Positions 1 through 10,304 of a stretch of 64,000 nucleotides of DNA are shown in pieces (the stretch's first letter is position 1; each line of letters opens with the position of its first letter). This stretch comes from Deltaproteobacteria bacterium. Lineage in GTDB: Bacteria; Myxococcota; Myxococcia; Myxococcales; Anaeromyxobacteraceae. A program made the translations under genes and the position numbers. The notes beneath the pieces were generated by a model that did not search any database, was not told the DNA's origin, and saw nothing but the letters and a program-made list of their open reading frames with translations. The stretch is from contig JACRMN010000013.1 in NCBI GenBank assembly GCA_016214955.1, positions 1 through 64,000 on the forward strand, written 5' to 3'.

Positions 1-254
1 CCTTCACGGCGTGCCCTGCGCGACCTGCGGGTAGCGCGCGCATCGAGCAGCCCGGAGACGCGGCAGCCAGGGCGCAGGCTCCGGCGGAGGACTGCCTCCA
101 GCCAAGGCCTGCTCGCTTCCAGCGTCGTCCCCCCGGCTCGGGAAAGTCTCGCCCCGGCGGAGAGCCGCTTACCACTGCTCCAACCCGAAGGATTCCTCGG
201 TTGCACAGCCGCGGGCAGGCCGCGGCTCGCGACAACTACTCTCGGACGGGTTCC
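1..254. other. Left-edge non-coding stretch
   Basis: No convincing gene or RNA gene is visible here. The only clear structure is the hairpin at 207-227, listed separately, which lies just beyond the stop of the minus-strand hydrolase. Confidence 0.4.
207..227 (-). terminator. Hairpin after the hydrolase gene
   Basis: AGCCGCGG at 207-214 and CCGCGGCT at 220-227 form a perfect 8-bp stem with a 5-base loop, 27 bases past the hydrolase stop. No T-run follows on the minus strand, so a factor-independent terminator is only a candidate. Confidence 0.4.
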
Positions 255-1959
<1,705 letters not shown>

Positions 1960-2000
1960 TCGCTCCGCGGGCCCGCCCAGGGCCCAGCGGGTGACCGGCC

Positions 2001-3062
2001 GTGTCCCCGGACTCCAAGCTCCAGCCGCTCTCGGCGGCACTGGCGCGCGCCGCCGTCGACTCCCTCGGCGAGGCGGTGCTGCTGGTGGGCGCCGATGGAG
2101 GCGTGCTGCACCTCAACCCCGTGGCCGAGGAGCTCTTCGACCGCAGCCGCGACCGCGCGGTCGGGCTGCCGGTGCGCACGCTGCCCGTCGGCACGCAACT
2201 GGCAACGCTCTGCGAGCGCGTCCGCGAAGGGCAGGAGGCGGCGCGCACCGAGCTCCCGCATCCCCAGGATCCGTCCGTGAAGGTCACCGCCGAAGCCGCG
2301 CCGCTCCTCGATGGCCCCGAGTGCCGGGGCACGGTGCTGACGCTGCGCCTGCCGCGGCAGACGGAGCGGATGCTCGACTTCGAGGCGCTGGCGGCTGGCC
2401 TGGCCCACGAGATCCGCAACCCGCTGGCCGGGCTGCAGGGCTCGGCCGAGCTCCTGGCGCGCGAGGCCCAGGGCGGCACCCGCGAGTACGCGCTGGTCAT
2501 CGCCCGGGAGGCGCGGCGGGTGGACGGCCTGGTGCGCGAGCTGCTCGACCTGGCGCGGCCGGCGGCGCTGCGCCCCGCCCCCTTCAACGTCCACTCGGTG
2601 CTGGGCGACGTGCGGCTCCTGGCTCGCGGCTTCCCCGGCGGCGACAGGGTGGTCTTCACCGAACGTTACGACCCCTCGCTCCCCGACGTGGTGGCCGACC
2701 GCGAGAAGCTGACGCAGGTGCTGCTCAACCTCACCCGCAACGCCGTCGAGGCCGCCTCGACGCGCCCCGCCGGCGAGGTGGTCCTCGAGACCAGCGTGGC
2801 CTCGGTGCGCCTGCGCACCTCCGCCGGCGGCCGCACCCGGCCGCTGGTGCGGGTCTCGGTGCTCGACAACGGCCCCGGCATCGCCGAGGCCATGCTGCCG
2901 CGCCTCTTCACCCCCTTCGCCACCTCCAAGTCGAGCGGCACGGGCCTGGGCCTGGCCATCTCCCGGCGCATCGTCGAGGCCCACGGCGGGCGCATCGACG
3001 TGAAGAACCGGGCCGGTGGCGGCGCCGAGGCGACCATCTTCCTTCCCTTCGAGGTGACGTAA
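2001..3062 (+). CDS. ntrB: Nitrogen sensor histidine kinase NtrB
   Basis: 353-residue soluble histidine kinase with an N-terminal PAS-like sensor domain (about 15-120) and no membrane segment. The H-box LAHEIRNP carries the phospho-accepting His136. The ATPase part shows the N-box (LNLTRNAVEA), DNGPGI and GTGLGLAISRRIVEAHGG. Such kinases phosphorylate NtrC under nitrogen limitation and are switched by PII. It lies between glnB and ntrC, 17 bases before the latter, which supports the NtrB name over a generic PAS kinase. The GTG start at 2001 is the first plausible one. Confidence 0.9.
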   Translation: MSPDSKLQPLSAALARAAVDSLGEAVLLVGADGGVLHLNPVAEELFDRSRDRAVGLPVRTLPVGTQLATLCERVREGQEAARTELPHPQDPSVKVTAEAAPLLDGPECRGTVLTLRLPRQTERMLDFEALAAGLAHEIRNPLAGLQGSAELLAREAQGGTREYALVIAREARRVDGLVRELLDLARPAALRPAPFNVHSVLGDVRLLARGFPGGDRVVFTERYDPSLPDVVADREKLTQVLLNLTRNAVEAASTRPAGEVVLETSVASVRLRTSAGGRTRPLVRVSVLDNGPGIAEAMLPRLFTPFATSKSSGTGLGLAISRRIVEAHGGRIDVKNRAGGGAEATIFLPFEVT

Positions 3063-3079
3063 GTGACACGGAGCACGCC

Positions 3080-4510
<1,431 letters not shown>

Positions 4511-4559
4511 CGCCGACGAGCCCGCCGCTCGCAGGCAGGGATCCTCGCCGCCGAATACA

Positions 4560-4595
4560 GGGCGCCCCCTTCCCGGAGGAAGAGGGCGCCCCTTT
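4560..4595. terminator. Bidirectional terminator, ntrC / lipoprotein gene
   Basis: GGGCGCCCCCTT (4560-4571) pairs with AAGAGGGCGCCC (4580-4591), one mismatch, then CTTT. It sits between the convergent stops of ntrC (4510) and the minus-strand lipoprotein gene (4621). Confidence 0.65.
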
Positions 4596-4620
4596 GCACC
4601 GGCGATCGAGTCGTTCGAGC

Positions 4621-5583
4621 CTAGTTGCCGCCGCCGCTGCCGCCGCTGCCGCCCCCGTGCGCCTTGCAGGTGCCGTCGGAGACGTCGAGCTCCATGCCGT
4701 CGGGGCAGGTGCCGTTCACGGGGGGAGTGCCACCGGTGCCGCCCCCGTGCGCCTTGCAGGTGCCGTCGGAGACGTCGAGCTCCATACCGTCGGGGCAGGT
4801 GCCGTTCACGGGCGGCGTGCCGCCGGTGCCGCCGCCGTGCGCCTTGCAGGTGCCGTCGGAGACGTCGAGCTCCATGCCGTCGGGGCAGGTGCCGTTCACG
4901 GGCGGGGTGCCGCCGGTGCTGCCGCCGGGCGCCTTGCAGGTGCCGTCGGAGACGTCGAGCTCCATGCCGTCGGGGCAGGCGCCGTTCACGGGCGGGGTGC
5001 CGCCGGTGCTGCCGCCGTGCGGCTTGCAGAGGCCGTCGTCGAGCTCCATGCCGGGGTCGCAGGTGCCGTCGGCGTTGGGCGCCACGCCGGCGCTGTCGTC
5101 GCCGTGGGGCTTGCAGACGCCGTCGTCGCACTCCAGGCCGGCGCCGCAGGCCTCGGCGCACACCGCAGCGTGGCGCAGCTCGAAGGTGCCGCCGTGCTTC
5201 ACCGCCGCCTCGCGGGCGTGCTCCACCTCGTTGTGGCGCTCGGTCTCGATGCCGTGCTCGACCTCGTTCTCCACCTCGACGAGCTTGTGGTGGGCCGAGT
5301 CCTCGGTCTTCATCGAGATGCGGGCGGCGAGCACGAGGGGCGCCGGCAGCTCCACCTCGATGCGCGCCTTGGCGCCGTTGCGCGGCTCGACCTCGCGGAG
5401 GTGGACCTCGACCTCGCGGGAGAGGGCGCCGGCGGGGATGTCGACCCGGGCGCCGCTGGCGGTCTTGAGGCTGCCGCCGGCGGCGCCGATGCGGGTCGAG
5501 GAGGTGGCCTCGCGGGAGCCGCCGCAGGCGGCGAGGGCGATGGCGAAGAGGGCGGAGAGGGTCGTCTGGGTCGTGGTCGTCAT
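4621..5583 (-). CDS. Repeat-containing lipoprotein with ZU5-like N-terminus
   Basis: 320 residues. The signal peptide ends in a lipobox (LAAC, Cys20), so the mature protein should be lipid-anchored. Residues about 30-60 carry a ZU5-like pattern (GAAGGSL..., DIPAGALS). A charged His/Glu-rich middle follows, then five 30-residue C-terminal repeats of the type PPVNGTCPDGMELDVSDGTCKA. Each repeat has two cysteines, suggesting a disulfide loop. The ATG at 5583 is chosen because AGGAGG lies about ten bases upstream and the lipobox is then correctly placed; an upstream start adds ten residues. Function unknown. The repeats are nearly identical at the DNA level. Confidence 0.8.
   Translation of the reverse strand: MTTTTQTTLSALFAIALAACGGSREATSSTRIGAAGGSLKTASGARVDIPAGALSREVEVHLREVEPRNGAKARIEVELPAPLVLAARISMKTEDSAHHKLVEVENEVEHGIETERHNEVEHAREAAVKHGGTFELRHAAVCAEACGAGLECDDGVCKPHGDDSAGVAPNADGTCDPGMELDDGLCKPHGGSTGGTPPVNGACPDGMELDVSDGTCKAPGGSTGGTPPVNGTCPDGMELDVSDGTCKAHGGGTGGTPPVNGTCPDGMELDVSDGTCKAHGGGTGGTPPVNGTCPDGMELDVSDGTCKAHGGGSGGSGGGN
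4661..5050 (-). repeat. Five 90-bp in-frame tandem repeats
   Basis: The same sequence block starts at 4661, 4751, 4841, 4931 and 5021, a strict 90-base period (30 codons). The last copy, at the N-terminal side of the array, is shortened. Near-identity including silent positions shows recent expansion. Confidence 0.9.
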
Positions 5584-5605
5584 GTCGGTGTTGCCTCCTG
5601 CCCTC

Positions 5606-5635
5606 CCTGACACCCGCCGCCGGCGCCGTGAGACA
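5606..5635 (-). promoter_or_regulatory. ECF-type promoter-like element A
   Basis: On the minus strand TGTCTCA (5635-5629), 16 bases, then TGTC (5612-5609). It lies 52 bases before the lipoprotein ATG. The same layout precedes the next two genes (elements B and C). It resembles the TGTCACA / CGTC consensus known for ECF41-group sigma factors; this copy is the weakest of the three. Confidence 0.35.
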
Positions 5636-5691
5636 GCCCCCTCGGCGAACGCGCCGCTCGCGCTCCGCGGGCTCGCCAGGCGCAGAAATGC

Positions 5692-5716
5692 GAAGCGGGC
5701 CCCGGGGGGCCCGCCT
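5692..5716 (-). terminator. Terminator hairpin after 102-residue repeat protein
   Basis: GCGGGCCCC (5695-5703) and GGGGCCCGC (5706-5714) form a perfect 9-bp stem, about 30 bases past the minus-strand stop at 5743. A closely related hairpin follows the next upstream gene at 6160-6185. Confidence 0.5.
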
Positions 5717-5742
5717 CGCGCTGCGGATTCTCGGATGTCGTA

Positions 5743-6051
5743 CTAGGCCAGCTTGTGCCCCGGCCGCTCGCCCTTCTCCGGCTTCTGCGCTTCGGGGGTG
5801 AGGTCGTCCGCGCCGTGCTTCGCCAGCTTGTGCCCCGGCCGCTCGCCCTTCTCCGGCTTCTGCGCCTCGGGGGTGAGGTCGTCCGCGCCGTGCTTCGCCA
5901 GCTTGTGCCCCGGCCGCTCGCCCTTCTCCGGCTTCTGCACCTCGGGGGTGAGGTCGTCCGCGCCGTGCTTCGCCTTCGCCGTCCCCGGAACCACGAGCGC
6001 CATCGCAGCCGCGACCACCGTTGCACCGAACCACTTGTCGAACCGAGTCAT
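5743..6051 (-). CDS. Secreted three-repeat protein
   Basis: 102 residues: a signal peptide (MTRFDKWFGATVVAAAMAL, cleavage likely after GTAKA) followed by three 25-residue repeats of KHGADDLTPE(V/A)QKPEKGERPGHKLA type, reaching the C-terminus. The mature part is almost wholly repeat, hydrophilic and probably disordered. The ATG at 6051 is preferred because AAGGAC precedes it and the signal peptide then starts normally; an in-frame ATG at 6093 would add 14 residues. No family was recognised. It sits between two other small minus-strand genes sharing a promoter-like motif. Confidence 0.75.
   Translation of the reverse strand: MTRFDKWFGATVVAAAMALVVPGTAKAKHGADDLTPEVQKPEKGERPGHKLAKHGADDLTPEAQKPEKGERPGHKLAKHGADDLTPEAQKPEKGERPGHKLA
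5747..5971 (-). repeat. Three 75-bp in-frame tandem repeats
   Basis: Copies at 5747-5821, 5822-5896 and 5897-5971. Neighbouring copies differ by a single base each, so the array is very young or kept uniform by slippage or recombination. Confidence 0.95.
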
Positions 6052-6090
6052 GCTGTCGTCCTTTGTTGTTGTCCGACCCTCACTCTCCTT

Positions 6091-6117
6091 CACACCGCGT
6101 CACCGGACCGCGTGACA
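6091..6117 (-). promoter_or_regulatory. ECF-type promoter-like element B
   Basis: On the minus strand TGTCACG (6117-6111), 16 bases, then TGTG (6094-6091), 66 bases before the ATG at 6051. Same spacing as elements A and C. Confidence 0.4.
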
Positions 6118-6159
6118 TCCCAGGTGGGCTCCGCTCGAGGGGGGGGGGCGTAAAGGCGA

Positions 6160-6185
6160 GAGGCGGGTCCCGGAGGGCCCGCCTC
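6160..6185 (-). terminator. Terminator hairpin after 54-residue protein gene
   Basis: GAGGCGGGTCC (6160-6170) pairs with GGGCCCGCCTC (6175-6185) through 11 pairs including one G-T, closed by a CGGA tetraloop, 35 bases past the stop at 6220. It is clearly related to the hairpin at 5692-5716. Confidence 0.5.
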
Positions 6186-6219
6186 GCTGCGCCAGCCCGG
6201 ATCGACCGGGCCGCCGTCG

Positions 6220-6384
6220 CTACAGGATCTCGATGACGATGACGCTGCCGCCGGAGGGCTCTGCCTCCTCGGGCTGCGGCTGCGGCTGGTAGACGGGGAC
6301 GTCGACGTGGAGGCCTGGCCGCTGCTCGTGCTCCCGCTCGCGGCGCTGCTTCTCCAGCTCCTCGATCATCCAGGTGGGCAGCAT
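6220..6384 (-). CDS. Small 54-residue protein, Pro/Gln/Glu-rich
   Basis: A short gene with strong start signals: ATG at 6384 preceded by AAGGAGG. The product starts MLPTWMIEELEKQRREREHE, an amphipathic charged helix, then a Pro-Gln stretch (YQPQPQPEE) and a hydrophobic Ile/Val-rich tail (SVIVIEIL). No signal peptide. Short proteins beginning with a Leu-Pro-x-Trp-x-Ile-Glu-Glu-Leu pattern are, from memory, common in myxobacteria without known function. It has its own promoter-like motif (element C) and a following hairpin, which supports expression as a single gene. Confidence 0.7.
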   Translation of the reverse strand: MLPTWMIEELEKQRREREHEQRPGLHVDVPVYQPQPQPEEAEPSGGSVIVIEIL

Positions 6385-6414
6385 GGCGTCCTCCTTCCGT
6401 CCCTCTTCCCGGTT

Positions 6415-6441
6415 GACCCACGGACCACGTCCCGCGTGACA
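6415..6441 (-). promoter_or_regulatory. ECF-type promoter-like element C
   Basis: On the minus strand TGTCACG (6441-6435), 16 bases, then GGTC (6418-6415), 57 bases before the ATG at 6384. The -35-like half TGTCACGCGG is identical to element B over ten bases. Confidence 0.45.
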
Positions 6442-6522
6442 GCCGTCCCTACGAAAGGTCGTCTGTGGTTATTTGGCTATTCACGCGCACCCGGGGAAGT
6501 CCCGTGAGGGCAGGAAGCGGAA

Positions 6523-6589
6523 GCGGCGGACCCACCTGTTGGGATGGGTCCGCCGCGGTCGGAGAGGCCCCACCTCAAACTGGGGCCTC
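6523..6589 (-). terminator. Tandem hairpins after the caspase/RCC1 operon
   Basis: First on the minus strand is GAGGCCCCA/TGGGGCCTC (6564-6572 with 6581-6589), a 9-bp stem. Then comes GCGGCGGACCCA/TGGGTCCGCCGC (6523-6534 with 6545-6556), a perfect 12-bp stem with a 10-base loop. They lie 160-230 bases past the RCC1 gene stop. A double terminator is likely; no T-run follows. Confidence 0.5.
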
Positions 6590-6752
6590 CCCGGCCGGCG
6601 GCGAAGCGGAGCTACGCTCTGGCTGCGCCACCGGCTCGAGGCGCGTGTTTCGCTGCCTCTGATCCAGGAAGACACCGCACCCGGCCAGGGGACGCCAGAA
6701 TCGGCGAGACCACCCCGGGCAGGGGGCGGCCGCCCACCAGCCGCGCAGCGGG

Positions 6753-8003
6753 TCAGCGGCCGGAGACGGTGACCACCGTGCCCGCAGCCACGGGCGCCGC
6801 AGAGCCGGTGCCCAGCTGGGCGGAGGCGTTGGCCCCCCAGCACTGCGCGCTGCCGTCGGGGAACAGGGAGCAGGTGTGGTCCCGGCCCGCGGCCAGAGTG
6901 AAGCTCCCGGCGCCCGGGCTGGGGACGGTCGAGAGCTCCCCGGCGTTCACCACCGCCTGGCCGAGCTGCCCCAGGCCGTTGTCGCCGAAGCACTTCGGAC
7001 CCTCGGCGGCCTTGTGGACACAGACGTGGGCGCGGCCCGGAGCGATCTCGACGGCGTCGAAGTTCACGCGGGTCACCTGCGCCGGCGCCGCGCCGTTGCC
7101 CCAGCAGTGGAGGGCCCTTGTCCCGGAGCCCTCGGCGGCGCAGGCCTGGTCGTACCCGGCGCCGATGGCGGCCATGCCCGAGGCGAACACCACGCGGCTC
7201 TGGGTGGCCGCGGTGCCGCCACCGAGCTGTCCCTGGGCGTTGTCGCCCCAGCAGGTGACCGCGCCTCCCGAGTCGAGCGCGCAGGCGTGGCTGGATCCGG
7301 TGGCGATGGCGACGAAGGCGCTGCCGGTGGGCGCGGCGGTCATGGCCCTGCCCGTGCCCCAGCACTGGATGGCGCCCGAGGAGAGCAGCGCGCAGGCGTG
7401 GCTCGCCCCGACGGCCAGCGCGGTGGCGGTGGTGACGGCCGGGCTCGGCGAGGCCACCGATCCCCAGCAGGTCACCGCGCCGCCGATGACGGCGCAGGTG
7501 CTGGTGCCGCCGGCGGCGAGGAGCGTGGCGCCGCTCGCCAGATCGAAGGGGAGGAGCACGTTGCCGCTCGTGCCGGCGCCGGTCACCTGCCCGGCTCCGT
7601 TGGCGCCCCAGCACTTCACCAGGCCCCCGGCGAGGGCGCAGGCGTGGGCGTCGCCCGCGGCCACGGCCGCGGCGCGGCTGCAAGCGGTCCCGGTGCGCAG
7701 CCAGCCGGCGCTGCAGTCGAGGTGGCAGGCCCAGTCCCCGGCAGCGGCCGAGGACTCCAGGCATCGCTGGAGGCCGTTGGCGGGATCCGCGGGGCAGGCG
7801 TCGGTGCAGCTGGCGCAGTGGGCGACGTCGTGTTCCGCGCAGACCGGCCCCTGGCCCAGGTCGCACGACATCTGGGCGGGGAGGCACTGGCTGCCTGTCA
7901 CCGGCAGGGCCGGCAGCCCCTCCGACGTGTAGAGCGTGCCGCCGCAGCCGCCGAGGGACGCGGCAGCCAGGGTGGCGAGAGCGAGGCCGAGGAGGGAGCG
8001 CAT
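6753..8003 (-). CDS. RCC1-repeat lipoprotein
   Basis: 416 residues. The signal peptide ends in lipobox LGGC (Cys20). A cysteine-rich segment (about 35-90) resembles small disulfide-bonded domains of myxobacterial surface proteins. Seven RCC1/alpha-tubulin-suppressor-like repeats follow, each with a paired pattern such as HACAL...CWG; the two cysteines per repeat suggest one disulfide per blade and a complete seven-blade propeller. Probably displayed outside the cytoplasm as a binding or sensor module. It is the last gene of the sigma operon, three bases after the caspase-like gene. The partner is unknown. Confidence 0.85.
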   Translation of the reverse strand: MRSLLGLALATLAAASLGGCGGTLYTSEGLPALPVTGSQCLPAQMSCDLGQGPVCAEHDVAHCASCTDACPADPANGLQRCLESSAAAGDWACHLDCSAGWLRTGTACSRAAAVAAGDAHACALAGGLVKCWGANGAGQVTGAGTSGNVLLPFDLASGATLLAAGGTSTCAVIGGAVTCWGSVASPSPAVTTATALAVGASHACALLSSGAIQCWGTGRAMTAAPTGSAFVAIATGSSHACALDSGGAVTCWGDNAQGQLGGGTAATQSRVVFASGMAAIGAGYDQACAAEGSGTRALHCWGNGAAPAQVTRVNFDAVEIAPGRAHVCVHKAAEGPKCFGDNGLGQLGQAVVNAGELSTVPSPGAGSFTLAAGRDHTCSLFPDGSAQCWGANASAQLGTGSAAPVAAGTVVTVSGR

Positions 8004-8006
8004 CGC

Positions 8007-9518
8007 TCAGTACCCGTAGAGGAGGACGAGGGCAGCGCCGGCGGCGGGCCGGACCTGCTGCTTGCCGTCGAGCTTCAGCGAGCGGCCGCCGCCGAAGAGG
8101 TCCACTGCGCCGCGGAAGCTCTTCCAGGCGGGCAGGGAGTAGCGCAGCGTGGCGCCGAAGAGCAGGTCGGCGGTCTCGAAGTGGCGGCCGTCGCGCCAGG
8201 CCTGGGTGTTCCAGCCGCCGCCCACGGTGAGGCCGCCCTCGAGGAGCTGGCGGGTGCCGGAGAGCGGGTAGAGCGCCGAGGCCGAGGCGCCCACGCGGGT
8301 GAAGGAGTAGCTGCGCGAGAGGCCGCCCGAGCCGTCGGTGACGTCGGCGAAGGCGTAGTCCATGCGGAGGAGGAGCCCCAGAGGCCCGAGCTCGTGGCGC
8401 ACGCCGCCGCCGAAGGACGGGGCCACGCTGCCTCCCGGCAGCCCGACGAGCTGGACGCCGCCGGACAGGAACCACTCGGTGTCCATGGGGCCGCCCTTGG
8501 CGCGCGCCATGGCGTAGCGGGTCGGCTCCAGCCGCGGGAGCGTGCGCACCTCGCCGCGCGCCAGGGCCAGCGAGCCCGTGGCCCGGCCCTCGGGCGAGCG
8601 GCGCTCGATGGCGTAGGGCCCGGCCGGCAGCCCCAGCGAGAGCTGGCTCTGGCCCGCCGGCACCTCGGCCACCAGGCCGCGCGGCCCCTTGAGCACGTAG
8701 AGCGTGCCCGGGTCGACCGGGACGAGGAGCCTGGCCTCGGCGCGGCGCAGGTCGGCCAGCACCACGTCGCCGCGGCCCGCCATGCGGAAGTCGTAGGTGG
8801 GGTGCTGCGGCCCGACGTGGGTGGCGCTGGTGGCGGCCACGGTGGCCGAGGAGGTGTAGCGGAAGGCCTCGGCCAGCGTCACGAGCCCGTCGCCGTCGGC
8901 GTCTGCGGCGCCGCGCAGGCCAACCTCGAGGTGGTGGGTGAAGAAGCTGCCGCCCAGGATCACCGATTCCTGGGCCGACTCGCCCACCGCCGTGGAGGCA
9001 ATGAAGGCGGTGCCTTTCACCTCGTCCTTGGGCAGGGGGAAGTTGACCGTCTCGGAGGGCTTGGCCCCCTTCACCTGGGTGAGGTTGCCCGCCTCGCAGG
9101 CGTCGACGATGACCACCTTGGCCTCGGCGACGCTCTTGCCCACCAGCTCCTTGAGCTCGTCGTAGGAGACGATGTCGGTGCCCAGCTCCAGGCCGCCGGC
9201 CCCGGCGTGGCCCGAGTAGTAGACCACCAGCAGCGCCCGCTCCCCGGTGGCCCGCGCCTTCTCGACGCTCCGCTCGATGCGGGCCATGGCCGCCCGGAAG
9301 TCGGCCGGCTTGCCGCCCCGGAGCACCAGCACGTTGTCCTCGGTGAAGTCGCCCAGCTCCGCCAGCGCGCGCTGGAAGCGCTCGGCGTCCTTCTCGGCGA
9401 ACTGGAGCCGGGCGCGGCCGGCGCCGCCGATGTTGTTGCCCAGCACCACCGCGAACCGGCTGGCCGCCTGGGCGGCCGCGGGCAGGGCGAGGGCGAGGAG
9501 CAGCGCGAGGGACCGCAT
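8007..9518 (-). CDS. Secreted caspase-like (C14) protease with barrel-like C-terminus
   Basis: 503 residues. A signal peptide (1-19, ending AQAA) sends it out of the cytoplasm. Residues 20-250 form a caspase/metacaspase-type peptidase with the dyad His104 (YYSGHAG) and Cys141 (VDACEAG). A canonical EF-hand-like loop follows at 206-217 (DADGDGLVTLAE), so calcium dependence is plausible. The C-terminal 170 residues show short alternating hydrophobic stretches and end in LLYGY, which looks like an outer-membrane beta-barrel or similar beta domain. The gene follows the anti-sigma gene by 33 bases. Substrate unknown; self-cleavage or the neighbouring anti-sigma protein are the obvious candidates. 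Confidence 0.85.
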   Translation of the reverse strand: MRSLALLLALALPAAAQAASRFAVVLGNNIGGAGRARLQFAEKDAERFQRALAELGDFTEDNVLVLRGGKPADFRAAMARIERSVEKARATGERALLVVYYSGHAGAGGLELGTDIVSYDELKELVGKSVAEAKVVIVDACEAGNLTQVKGAKPSETVNFPLPKDEVKGTAFIASTAVGESAQESVILGGSFFTHHLEVGLRGAADADGDGLVTLAEAFRYTSSATVAATSATHVGPQHPTYDFRMAGRGDVVLADLRRAEARLLVPVDPGTLYVLKGPRGLVAEVPAGQSQLSLGLPAGPYAIERRSPEGRATGSLALARGEVRTLPRLEPTRYAMARAKGGPMDTEWFLSGGVQLVGLPGGSVAPSFGGGVRHELGPLGLLLRMDYAFADVTDGSGGLSRSYSFTRVGASASALYPLSGTRQLLEGGLTVGGGWNTQAWRDGRHFETADLLFGATLRYSLPAWKSFRGAVDLFGGGRSLKLDGKQQVRPAAGAALVLLYGY

Positions 9519-9551
9519 GGACTTCTCCGCGGGGCAGCGTGGCCTGGAAGC

Positions 9552-10304
9552 TTAGCGCTTTTCGAGGAGCACGCTCGCCTGGGCGGTCCCCTCGGGCAGG
9601 CCGAGGATCTCCCGGACGGAGCGCACCGCCGGCTCGCCCCGCGCGGTGGCCGCCTGCACCGCGCGCTCCAGCGCCGCGTAGTAGGTGGGCTGGGGCGTGC
9701 AGATGGCGTAGACCCGCTCGGGACCGGGCTTGCCGTCGAGCACCGCGCCGCCCGGGATCTCGTACTGCGTGGCCACCAGCACGCCGCCGTCGCCGGTGGT
9801 GGGGAAGAGGCGCGAGACCTGCCCGGAGGCGTCCACCGACACGATCCACAGGTGGCAGGGCTTGCGCGTCAGGTCCACGCGGAAGCGGATCTGCTCCGAG
9901 GCCGAGACCGGCTCCCCCTCGCTGGCGCAGTGGACGCCGGTGGCGCGGTTCACGAAGACCGAGAGGCCCAGGCCGCCGCGCCCCTTGATGCCGTCGTAGT
10001 CGGCGGGGAAGCCGTCGGAGGCGGGCTGCACCAGCAGGAACAGGGCGGCGGCTGCGGCCACCGCGGAGACGGGGGCGAAGAGCGGGATCCAGGAGAAGCG
10101 GCGGGCGCCCTTCTCGGCGGCCTGCTCCACCTTCTCCACCGTCGCCGGGAAGACGAACTGCAGGAACTCCTCGCCCTGGCGCTTCATCTCGGCGAGCCGG
10201 GTGCCGCACCGCTGGCAGCTCTCCACGTGGCTCTTCACGGCCGAGGCCGCGGGGTCGAGGAGGTGGCGCTCCAGGGCCAGCTCGGACGGGTGGGTGGCGT
10301 TCAT
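9552..10304 (-). CDS. Anti-sigma factor with zinc-finger and DUF4384-like domain
   Basis: 250 residues. The N-terminus carries a zf-HC2 type anti-sigma motif (HVESCQRC, about 26-33), one membrane segment near 75-95 (FAPVSAVAAAAALFLLV), and an outer part of about 150 residues resembling DUF4384, a domain often linked to caspase-like proteins. It should hold the adjacent ECF sigma at the membrane. The ATG at 10304 overlaps the sigma stop in an ATGA junction and has AGGAG upstream, so the pair is translationally coupled. The long open frame further upstream is a shadow of the sigma gene. Confidence 0.85.
   Translation of the reverse strand: MNATHPSELALERHLLDPAASAVKSHVESCQRCGTRLAEMKRQGEEFLQFVFPATVEKVEQAAEKGARRFSWIPLFAPVSAVAAAAALFLLVQPASDGFPADYDGIKGRGGLGLSVFVNRATGVHCASEGEPVSASEQIRFRVDLTRKPCHLWIVSVDASGQVSRLFPTTGDGGVLVATQYEIPGGAVLDGKPGPERVYAICTPQPTYYAALERAVQAATARGEPAVRSVREILGLPEGTAQASVLLEKR

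Larger units (their letters stand above)
6385..6752. other. Intergenic region with promoter C and two hairpins
   Basis: 368 bases without a gene on either strand that has a start and ribosome site. It holds promoter-like element C near 6418-6441 and two strong hairpins at 6523-6556 and 6564-6589. The remaining part, 6590-6752, shows nothing recognised. Confidence 0.5.

Noticed and set aside
1-206. tRNA or small RNA at the left edge
   Set aside because: No cloverleaf with a T-loop and acceptor stem could be built by eye.
4661-5971. CRISPR-like array
   Set aside because: The units are contiguous, in-frame coding tandem repeats without unique spacers, and no cas gene is near.
6481-10209. 1242-residue open frame on the minus strand
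   Set aside because: Arg/Gly/Ala/Pro-rich without family motifs; it is a shifted frame of the RCC1, caspase and anti-sigma genes, which have proper motifs and starts.
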